From NCBI RefSeq assembly GCF_014705605.1, contig NZ_JACXIZ010000014.1:1-64000 (forward strand): a stretch of DNA of 64,000 bases, read 5' to 3'. The stretch is from Paenibacillus sabuli. Lineage in GTDB: Bacteria; Bacillota; Bacilli; Paenibacillales; Paenibacillaceae. The position numbers and the translations under genes were made by a program. The notes below the pieces were generated by a model. It saw only the letters and a list, made by a program, of their open reading frames with translations, was not told the DNA's origin and ran no database searches. Shown in pieces: positions 17,586 through 25,600 of this stretch (positions are counted from its first letter, which is position 1; each line of letters starts with the position of its first letter).

Positions 17586-18875
17586 ATGATGGATGGACAA
17601 CAGCTAGGCGCCCAAGCGGTCGTCGCCGATTCGGAGGTGCGGGGCAAGGCCAAGCGCGCCCGGGCGACCGCGACGGCGATGGCCGCGCTGACGACCGAGC
17701 AAAAAAATAAGGCCCTGCTGCACCTGGCCGACGCGCTGCTGATGCAGCAGCAATCGATCGTCGACGCCAACGGCGAGGATCTGCGGCGCGGCCGGGAGAA
17801 CGGCACGAGCGCGTCGCTGCTGGACCGGCTCGCGCTCAACCAGCAGCGCATCGCCGGCATCGCCGAAGGGCTGCGCCAGATAGCCGCGCTTCCCGACCCC
17901 GTCGGCGACGTGCTGGATACGTTCGACCGGCCCAACGGCCTGCGCATCACGAAGCGGCGCGTGCCGCTCGGCGTCATCGGGATCATCTACGAAGCCCGCC
18001 CCAACGTCACGGTCGACGCGGCCGGGCTCTGCCTCAAGACCGGCAATCCGGTCGTCCTGCGGGGCGGCTCCGCCGCGCTCTCCTCGAATCGACGGATCGT
18101 GCAGGTATTGCACGAGGCGATGGCGCAGACCGCGCTGCCGCCGGATGCGCTGCAGCTCATCGAGGACGCCGATCGCGCCTCGGCGAGCGAGATGATGAAG
18201 CTCAACGGCCTGCTCGACGTCATCATTCCGCGCGGCGGCGCCGCGCTCATCCGTACGGTCGTGGAGCATGCCAGCGTCCCGGTGATCGAGACCGGCGCCG
18301 GGATCTGTCATACGTACGTCGATGCCGGCGCAGATCCCGAGATGGCCGCAGAGATCGCGCTCAACGCCAAGGTGCAGCGCCCTTCCGTATGCAATGCCAT
18401 GGAGACGCTGATCGTGCACCGCGCCTATGCCGAGCGGCACCTGGCCGCGCTGGCGGCGCGCCTGCGCGAGGCCGGGGTCGAGCTGCGCGGCGACGAAGGC
18501 GCGGCCGCGCTGCTGGACGCTGTCGTGCCCGCGACCGACAGCGACTACGCCACGGAGTACAGCGATTACATCCTGAATATCCGCGTCGTTGCGGACATGG
18601 ACGAAGCGCTGCGGCACATCGCCCGCTATGGCACGATGCACTCGGAGTGCATCGTCACCGAGGATGCGGCGCGCGCCGAGCGCTTCCTCCAGCAAGTCGA
18701 TGCCGCAGCCGTCTACCACAATGCGTCCACCCGCTTCACCGACGGATTCGAATTCGGCTACGGCGCGGAGATCGGCATCAGTACGCAAAAGCTGCACGCC
18801 CGCGGCCCGATGGGCCTGCCCGCGCTGACCTCGACCAAATATGAAATTCGCGGCACCGGGCAGATTCGCCCTTAG
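17586..18875 (+). CDS. proA: Gamma-glutamyl phosphate reductase
   Basis: A 429-residue aldehyde-dehydrogenase-fold enzyme that reduces glutamyl-5-phosphate to the semialdehyde with NADPH. Catalytic C269 lies in RPSVCNAMETL; IIYEARPNVTVDAAGLCLK is diagnostic. GAGGAGG precedes the start by 9 bases. It follows proB by 33 bp. Confidence 0.96.
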   Translation: MMDGQQLGAQAVVADSEVRGKAKRARATATAMAALTTEQKNKALLHLADALLMQQQSIVDANGEDLRRGRENGTSASLLDRLALNQQRIAGIAEGLRQIAALPDPVGDVLDTFDRPNGLRITKRRVPLGVIGIIYEARPNVTVDAAGLCLKTGNPVVLRGGSAALSSNRRIVQVLHEAMAQTALPPDALQLIEDADRASASEMMKLNGLLDVIIPRGGAALIRTVVEHASVPVIETGAGICHTYVDAGADPEMAAEIALNAKVQRPSVCNAMETLIVHRAYAERHLAALAARLREAGVELRGDEGAAALLDAVVPATDSDYATEYSDYILNIRVVADMDEALRHIARYGTMHSECIVTEDAARAERFLQQVDAAAVYHNASTRFTDGFEFGYGAEIGISTQKLHARGPMGLPALTSTKYEIRGTGQIRP

Positions 18876-18900
18876 CCGTCCGTCGAAAGGAGAATTGCCG

Positions 18901-19803
18901 ATGCATGACCATGAACCGGGCAACGCTGCCGCCGCTCGGCAAGAAGCAAGCGGACTGTATGGAAAAAAACTGGCCTTCTACGGGGCCGGCTCTATGGCCG
19001 AAGCGATCGTGCGCGGGCTGCTGACGCGCGAGCTGACGCAGCCGCAGCAGATCACGATGATCAATCGCGCCGACGCCGCGCGCCTGGAGGCGCTGCGCAG
19101 CCGCTACGGCGTGCAGGCGCCCTCAGAGGGCGGCGCCAAGCTGGAGGCGCTGAAAGGTGCCGAGATCGTCGTGCTGGCGATGAAGCCCAAGGACGCCGCC
19201 CAGGCGCTGCGGCAATTCGGCGAGATCGTCAGACCGGGCCAATTGCTCGTCTCGGTCATCGCCGGACTGCGCATCGCCGCAATCGAGCGGCTCGTGGGTC
19301 GCGACGTCCCGATCGTCCGCACGATGCCGAATACATCCAGCACGATCGGGCTCGGCGTCACGGGCATCAGCTTCTCGGAGCGCGTCTCGCCGCAGGCGCG
19401 CGCGATGGCGACCGCGATGTTCGAGGCCGTCGGCACGGCCGAGGTCGTCGACGAGCCCCTGCTGGACGCAGTGACGGCGGTCTCGGGCAGCGGACCGGCG
19501 TACGCCTACTATTTGATGGAACAGATGATCGCCGCCGGACAGCAGCTCGGCCTGGATGCCGATGCGGCACGCGCCCTGACGGTGCAGACGCTGCGCGGCG
19601 CGGCCGAGATGGTGCTGGCGACCGGCGAGCAGCCAGCCGAGCTGCGACGCAAGGTGATGTCCCCCGGCGGCACGACCGAGGCCGCGATCCGCACCCTGGA
19701 CGCGCACGGCTTCCCCGAGGGCGTGCAGCGCGCCATGGCGCGTGCCGCCGAGCGAGCCGGCGAGCTTGGAGACAGCATTGAGGAGGGATTGCAATCATCA
19801 TGA
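18901..19803 (+). CDS. proC: Pyrroline-5-carboxylate reductase
   Basis: A 300-residue enzyme for the final NAD(P)H-dependent step to proline. The Rossmann motif LAFYGAGSMAEAIVRGL follows a short polar extension. VSVIAGLRI, RTMPNTSSTIGLGVTG and TAVSGSGPAYAYYLMEQM are family signatures. The start at 18901 has AAAGGAGA seven bases upstream. Its stop overlaps the mtnW start as ATGA, so translation is coupled to a methionine-salvage gene. Confidence 0.95.
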   Translation: MHDHEPGNAAAARQEASGLYGKKLAFYGAGSMAEAIVRGLLTRELTQPQQITMINRADAARLEALRSRYGVQAPSEGGAKLEALKGAEIVVLAMKPKDAAQALRQFGEIVRPGQLLVSVIAGLRIAAIERLVGRDVPIVRTMPNTSSTIGLGVTGISFSERVSPQARAMATAMFEAVGTAEVVDEPLLDAVTAVSGSGPAYAYYLMEQMIAAGQQLGLDADAARALTVQTLRGAAEMVLATGEQPAELRRKVMSPGGTTEAAIRTLDAHGFPEGVQRAMARAAERAGELGDSIEEGLQSS

Positions 19804-21023
19804 GCGAAGCCTGCATTGCCACATACCGTCTACAAGACAATCTGGCGGATTTCCACAAAAAAGCGACTGCCATCGCGGTCGGTCTCACCGTCGGCAGCTG
19901 GACCGATCTGCCCGAAGCGCGCAAGGCCGAGATGGAGAAGCATCTCGGGCGCGTACTCTCCGTGGAGGTGCACGAGCCCGAGGATAGTCCGAACGGCGAG
20001 CGCTATGCCGACATTCGCATCGCGTACCCGGATGCAAATTTCAGCCGCGACCTGCCGGCCCTGCTCGTCACTGTATTCGGCAAGCTGTCGATGGACGGCC
20101 GCATCAAGCTGCTCGACCTGACATTCAGCGAAGGCTTCTTGTCCGCCTTTCCCGGGCCGAAGTTCGGTCTGGACGGCGTACGCGAGCTGCTCGGCGTGTA
20201 CGACCGGCCGCTGCTGATGAGCATTTTCAAGTCCGTGATCGGGCACGATCTGGAGCAGCTGCGCGCGCAATTCTACGGCCAGGCGCTGGGCGGCGTCGAT
20301 CTGATCAAGGACGACGAGATTCTGTTCGAGAATCCGCTCACGCCGATCGAGAAGCGCGTCGCGGTGTGCATGGAGGCGGCCGCGCGGGCGCAGGAGCAGA
20401 CCGGGCAGAAGCTGCTGTACGCCGTCAATGTGACCGGCAAGACGTCGAAGCTTCGCGAGCAGGCGCTCAAGGCCATCGATGCCGGCGCCAACGCCCTGCT
20501 CTTCAATGTGCTGGCCTACGGCCTCGACGCCCTGCACGAGCTGAGCAGCGATCCCGAGATTGCCGTGCCGATTGCGGCGCATCCGGCGCTCGCCGGCGCG
20601 CTGTATCCGTCGCCGCACTATGGCGTCGCGGCGCCGCTCCTGCTCGGCAAGCTCGTGCGCCTCGCCGGCGCCGATCTGTCGCTATTCCCTTCCCCATACG
20701 GCTCGGTCGTCATGCCCAAGGCCGAGAACATGGCCGTGAAAGAAGCGCTCCTGAGCGACGAACTGCCAATCCGGCGCGCGCTGCCGGTCCCCTCGGCGGG
20801 CATTCACCCCGGCGTCGTGCCGCTCATCCTGCGCGATTTCGGCCAGGACGTCGTCGTCAATGCGGGCGGCGGCATTCACGGTCATCCGCTCGGCACCGCC
20901 GCGGGCGGACAAGCGTTCCGCGAGGCGATGCGCGCGAGCGCGGCGGGCATCCCGCTGGCCGAAGCGGCACGGCAGCACGAGGCGCTCGGACGGGCCGTGG
21001 AGCTGTGGGGGATCAAGGCATGA
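19800..21023 (+). CDS. mtnW: 2,3-diketo-5-methylthiopentyl-1-phosphate enolase (RuBisCO-like protein)
   Basis: A 407-residue RuBisCO-like enolase of methionine salvage. GGVDLIKDDE (K170, D172, E173) is the carbamylated-lysine and metal site shared with RuBisCO, and NAGGGIHGHPLGTAAG binds phosphate. FGKLSMDGRIKLLD is also typical. It overlaps proC and mtnX by 4 bp each, so it is embedded in the T-box-controlled operon. It is not a carboxylase: the loop-6 lysine region of true RuBisCO is not recognisable. Confidence 0.93.
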   Translation: MSEACIATYRLQDNLADFHKKATAIAVGLTVGSWTDLPEARKAEMEKHLGRVLSVEVHEPEDSPNGERYADIRIAYPDANFSRDLPALLVTVFGKLSMDGRIKLLDLTFSEGFLSAFPGPKFGLDGVRELLGVYDRPLLMSIFKSVIGHDLEQLRAQFYGQALGGVDLIKDDEILFENPLTPIEKRVAVCMEAAARAQEQTGQKLLYAVNVTGKTSKLREQALKAIDAGANALLFNVLAYGLDALHELSSDPEIAVPIAAHPALAGALYPSPHYGVAAPLLLGKLVRLAGADLSLFPSPYGSVVMPKAENMAVKEALLSDELPIRRALPVPSAGIHPGVVPLILRDFGQDVVVNAGGGIHGHPLGTAAGGQAFREAMRASAAGIPLAEAARQHEALGRAVELWGIKA

Positions 21024-21697
21024 AGGAGAAGCGCGCGCGCGTCATTTTTTGCGATTTTGACGGCACCATCACGGTCAACGACAACATTGTCGCGATTATC
21101 AAGCACTTCGACCCGCCGGGCTGGCAGCCGATCGTCGACGACATCATCGCGCAGCGGGTGACGATTCAGGACGGGGTCGGCGCCCTCTTCCGGCTGCTGC
21201 CGAGCGCGCGCCGCGCGGAGATCGAAGCCTACGCGCTGGACAATATTGAGATTCGGGAGGGCTTTTCAGAGCTGCTCGCCTATTGCCGCGAGGCGCAGAT
21301 CGACTTTTACGTCACCAGCGGCGGCCTCGATTTCTTCGTCTATCCGACGCTGGAGCCGTACCCGATCGCGCACGATCATATTTATTGCAACGGCAGCGAC
21401 TTTGGCGGGGAATGGATCCGGGTCACCTGGCCGCATCCGTGCGACGCAGAGTGCGCCAGCGGCGGCTGCGGCATGTGCAAGACGACGGTGATGCGGCGCT
21501 TTCCGCCCGAGCGTTATGAACGCATCCTGATCGGCGACAGCGTGACCGATTTCGAAGGCGCGCAGCTCGCCGATCTGGTGTTCTCGCGCTCGCACCTGAC
21601 GAAGAAATGTCGCGAGCTCGGCGTGCCGTCCGTGCCCTACGAGACCTTCAACGAGGTGCTCGATCATCTGAAAAACATGCCATCGAAACAAACCTAG
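21020..21697 (+). CDS. mtnX: 2-hydroxy-3-keto-5-methylthiopentenyl-1-phosphate phosphatase
   Basis: A 225-residue HAD-family phosphatase. The nucleophile motif FCDFDGTIT lies at residues 8-16, followed by YVTSGGLDFFVYP and the acidic motif LIGDSVTDFEGA. A Cys-rich stretch (CDAECASGGCGMCK) is characteristic of MtnX. It overlaps the end of mtnW (ATGA). The product is the acireductone intermediate. Confidence 0.92.
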   Translation: MKEKRARVIFCDFDGTITVNDNIVAIIKHFDPPGWQPIVDDIIAQRVTIQDGVGALFRLLPSARRAEIEAYALDNIEIREGFSELLAYCREAQIDFYVTSGGLDFFVYPTLEPYPIAHDHIYCNGSDFGGEWIRVTWPHPCDAECASGGCGMCKTTVMRRFPPERYERILIGDSVTDFEGAQLADLVFSRSHLTKKCRELGVPSVPYETFNEVLDHLKNMPSKQT

Positions 21698-21725
21698 TCG
21701 ACAATTTTGAAGGAGGCAGCCGTCC

Positions 21726-22394
21726 ATGACGTTACAGGAGGAGTATTCGGCGACGACCGAGGAGAAGCAGCGCGCGCTGGCCGAGCTGCGCAACATCAAG
21801 GCGGATTTTTCCGGACGCGGGTGGTTCCCCGGCACGAGCGGCAATCTGTCGATCCGCGTCGGCGCGTACGCGCCGACGCGCTTTCAGTTTGCCGTCACCT
21901 CGAGCGGACGCGACAAGTCCGCGCAGACGCCGGAGGATTTTCTTTTTGTGGACGAGAGCGGACGGCCTTGCGAGGCAACCGCGCTCAAGCCTTCGGCCGA
22001 GACGCTGATCCATTGCGAGATTTACCGGCTTACCGGCTGCGGAGCGGTGTTCCATGTCCATACGGTGTTTAACAATCTGATCTCCGAATGGTTTGCCGAG
22101 CGCGGATCCGTGCCGGTCGACGCCGTCGAGCTGATCAAGGCGTTCAATATTTGGGACCAGGACGCCCGCATCGATGTGCCGATCGTACCCAATTACGCCG
22201 ACATCCCAAGCATCGTCCCGGAGATCACTGCGGCGCTGGACCCGCGCATTCCCGGCGTGCTGCTCCGCAACCACGGCATTTACGCCTGGGGCGCGAACGC
22301 TTTTGAGGCGAAGCGCCATCTGGAGGCGTTCGAGTTCCTCTTCGAATACGCGTACCGCATGGAGCTGCTAAAGGGATCGGCACGCCGAGGCTGA
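21726..22394 (+). CDS. mtnB: Methylthioribulose-1-phosphate dehydratase
   Basis: A 222-residue class II aldolase/adducin-fold dehydratase. Zinc ligands H110 and H112 lie in FHVHTVFNN and H183 in LRNHGIYAWG; the N-terminus GWFPGTSGNLSIR is diagnostic. AAGGAGG precedes the start. In Bacillus mtnD (acireductone dioxygenase) follows mtnB; here a terminator follows instead, so the dioxygenase must be encoded elsewhere or be missing. Confidence 0.93.
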   Translation: MTLQEEYSATTEEKQRALAELRNIKADFSGRGWFPGTSGNLSIRVGAYAPTRFQFAVTSSGRDKSAQTPEDFLFVDESGRPCEATALKPSAETLIHCEIYRLTGCGAVFHVHTVFNNLISEWFAERGSVPVDAVELIKAFNIWDQDARIDVPIVPNYADIPSIVPEITAALDPRIPGVLLRNHGIYAWGANAFEAKRHLEAFEFLFEYAYRMELLKGSARRG

Positions 22395-22497
22395 CGAGGT
22401 AGGTGACTTGAAGAGAACCGCCTGTCGGTGTCTTCGGGCAAGCAGCCTTGCACAGCCAAGCGTTGCCACAGCCGGTACAACCATTACAGCAACAAAG

Positions 22498-22535
22498 ACA
22501 AGGCGTAGTCCAACTTGCATTGGATTACGCCTTGT
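22498..22535 (+). terminator. Terminator of the pro-mtn operon
   Basis: 16-bp arms (22498-22513 and 22520-22535, one G-T wobble) with a 6-base loop, followed by CCCGCTCTTT. It lies about 100 bp after mtnB; no gene is seen between mtnB and this hairpin. Confidence 0.8.
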
Positions 22536-22554
22536 CCCGCTCTTTCACTTAACT

Positions 22555-22579
22555 TGTAACCTCGGAATTTACCCTTATT
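22555..22579 (+). repeat. 25-bp repeat, degenerate copy 1
   Basis: Starts TGTAACCTC and ends CCCTTATT; about 20 of 25 bases match copies 2 and 3. It lies 49 bp before copy 2. Confidence 0.5.
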
Positions 22580-22603
22580 TCAGGCATCTGGCTTTTTTCG
22601 CTC

Positions 22604-22628
22604 TGTAGCCTCACATTTTACGCTTATT
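22604..22628 (+). repeat. 25-bp repeat, copy 2
   Basis: Starts TGTAGCCTCAC and ends TTTTACGCTTATT. It matches copy 3 at 31426-31450 in 24 of 25 positions, in the same orientation. It sits 27 bp from the 3' end of the large secreted-protein gene. Confidence 0.75.
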
Positions 22629-22654
22629 ATTCTGCGCACTATTCCCATTTGTTA

Positions 22655-25600
22655 TTATTCCGTCACCTCCACCGTGATCGATTCGCTCACGGTCGTGCCC
22701 GCATCGTTGCTCAGCTCGGCGCGATAGACGTACGAGCCCGGCGCTCTGCCGTATACCTGCGTGACGACGGTCTGCGCCTGCGGCGTCGACTCGATCAGCG
22801 CCTGGCTGTCGATCAGCTCCTCGTTCTCGTACAGCCGGTACTCCGAGCCGTTCGTCCCCCACCACAGGTTCATTACAATCTCGTAATCGGCGCCGCCCAG
22901 CCAGTTCGTATGCGTCAGGGAGAACGAACCCGGCGCGGCATCCTCGACTGTCACCGTAATCGGATCGGTCGTCGTCGTACCGTGCGCGTTGACGAGCTCG
23001 GCCACGTATTCGTATGTGCCGTTCGGCCGTCCTTCGATCTCCGTCTCTACCGATTGTGCCGACGGAGCCGCATCCGCCAGGACGCGGCTGTCGATCAGCT
23101 CGCCGTTCTCGTACAGCCGATACTCGCGCGCATTGTTGCCCCACCACAGATCGGCGCGTACCGTGTAGCTGCCGTCCAGCAGTCCGGTATCATGTCCGTT
23201 GTCGTGGCTGAGCGTAGCCTTCGCCGGAGCGCCCGTGCTGGCTGCCGTGATATTGTTCACCTCGGCCGTCGCCGAGCCGGACCGGCCCGCCTCGTCGACA
23301 TACTCGAAGGTGAAGCTGCCGTTATACAGGAAGCTACGGCTGTCCGCGCCGTCGTTGTTCGTCACCGTCACCGGCGCGCTCGTGACGAGCGACGCCGTCA
23401 CTGCATCGGCGGTCGGTTCCGTCTCGCTGTATGCGATCTCCGCCGTCACCTCCGGCGCCTGCGGCTCTTCCCCCGACCCGTCCGGCGGATGCACCTGCAC
23501 CGTGATGGTATAGTCGCGGTAATCCCGCAGCGGCACCCCCGCCGTCGGATAGATGACCAATACCGTCGTTCCATTTGGCCGCACCTCGTTGCGCACGAGA
23601 TGGGAATCCAGATTCAGCACCGAGCCGTCGGTCTTGTGCGTCAGCGTACCGGTAATCCGCAGACCGCGCAACGTATTCTCCGCCACCGCGAACGGGAAGC
23701 CCGGCAGCGGAACCACGAATCGAATCACGCCTTCAGAGCTGTTCATGCCCGCTACCGAGACGCCGAGCTCGACTGGATCGAATGTCTCAGGCAGCTCCGC
23801 CGGATAGATCGTCATGTCGCGGTAGTAATCGATGTAGTTCTCCAGCGGCGCATCGTCGGTCGGATAGATGACCAGCACCGTCGTACCGGCCGATGCGCGA
23901 ATCTCGTTGCGTCTAATCACGCTGTCCAGCTCGAGCTGTTCGCCGGTTGTCTTGTGCGTCAGCGTGCCCGCGATGCGCAGGCCGATCAGCGAGTCCTCGC
24001 TCACCTCGAACGGGAAGTCCGCCAGCGGCACGACGAACCGAATCACCTGCTCCGACGGACTCATGCCGGTCGTCGTCACCGTAATGTCAAACGGCTCGAA
24101 GCTCGCCGCTTCCTCATCGTCCAGCGACAAGCCGGCATCGACGAAGTCATTCGGCTCGAGCGTGCCGCCTCCGAGCGCCTCCGTCGCGCCGCCGACCTTC
24201 GTAGCCGTCAGGCTGTATGTGAACGCTTCGCTCGGATCGTCGACCTTGATCAAAAACTCGTACGGATATCCGGATTTTTCCTGAGTAAACGTCTCGCCGT
24301 CGATCTCGTACTCGATCTCCAGCTTGGACGTCGTCTCGTTGTCGTCCGCGATGTAGACATACGCATAGTAGCTGTCCGGCGTCAGTTGAATGACGTGCCC
24401 CTTGCCGCGCGTATGCTCGGTCACCGTATTGCGCAGGTTGTTGGAATAGACAACGTTCTCCCGTGCATAGGCCGGCGCTTCCAGACCCGGCACGTCCAGC
24501 ACGACCGAGCGGATGCCCTTGGCCGGGATCGTGACGATGAATTCGCCGCCGGACACCGCGACGGTCGACACAGTGCCGTCCGCGGCGTAGACGTCCGCCG
24601 TCCCGCTGTAGCTGGCACCGCCCGGTACTTTGTCGCCGAGCGCGACTGTCGTCGTGATTGGCGCGTTGCCCTCGTTCATCAGCGCCAGCCCGAGCACGCC
24701 GTCCTTGCGCGCGGCGATGTAGTCCACCTCTGGGGTGTCCGGCTCTACGATGCCGCGGTCGAGCCACAGCCACATGTCCGATTCATCATAGAATTGCCCC
24801 GGCGCATGACCGAATTGATTCGAAGCGAAATACGCGTATCCCGATTGGTAGAGCGACGGGAATGCGATATGCTGCTCCGACTTGGCCCACGCGCTGTTGA
24901 TCAGGAAGTCCTCCAGCATGGAGATGAACACCGGAATATGATGCCAGTAGATCGACGTAAAGTCCGGTCCAACATACGGGTAATCGTCCCGCATCTGATG
25001 CACGATCGCCCGATCCTGATAATAGCCCGGATAGTTGCCGAAGCGGCCGATCATGGCATTGCGCGCCATCGTCTCGAAATAGTCGTCGCCGGTATATTCG
25101 GCCAGCTTGACGAGCATGCCCGCCCAGTTGTTCATCGTGATGACGTTGCCGTGGCCGGGTGTCCGCGGATGCTCCGTTCCCATACCGGCCTTGGCGATCA
25201 GCCAGCCCGGCACCGTCTCCTCCTGCAGCGGCGGTCCCGCCTCCTGCGGCGACTTGGCCTCGCCGTCGGGATTGCCCAGCCGCCACTGCTGATCGCCGTG
25301 CCACCAGAAGGTGAAGCGGTCGGCGACGAGCGGACGGGCCGCCGTCTCCACGGGATCGATCGTATACGGCGCCGTATCGTAGCCGTTGTGATAGCCCGTC
25401 GTCCATACGCCGGTGGCGAGCAGACGCGCGCATTCCTCCGCAGCATCGAGGTATTTCTGCTCGCCTGTCGCCTCATAGGCGGCCAGGAACGTCGTCACCA
25501 TCGGGATATAATCGCCGTAGATGAAGCCGCTGACGAAGCGGGATTCGCGATTGGGTTCTGCATTTGGATAATTCGCCAGATACAAGTCCGCAAGTCGCTT

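Noticed and set aside
19800-21023. Genuine RuBisCO (CO2 fixation)
   Set aside because: The carbamylated-lysine motif is shared, but gene context (mtnX, mtnB) and overall sequence fit the MtnW enolase branch.
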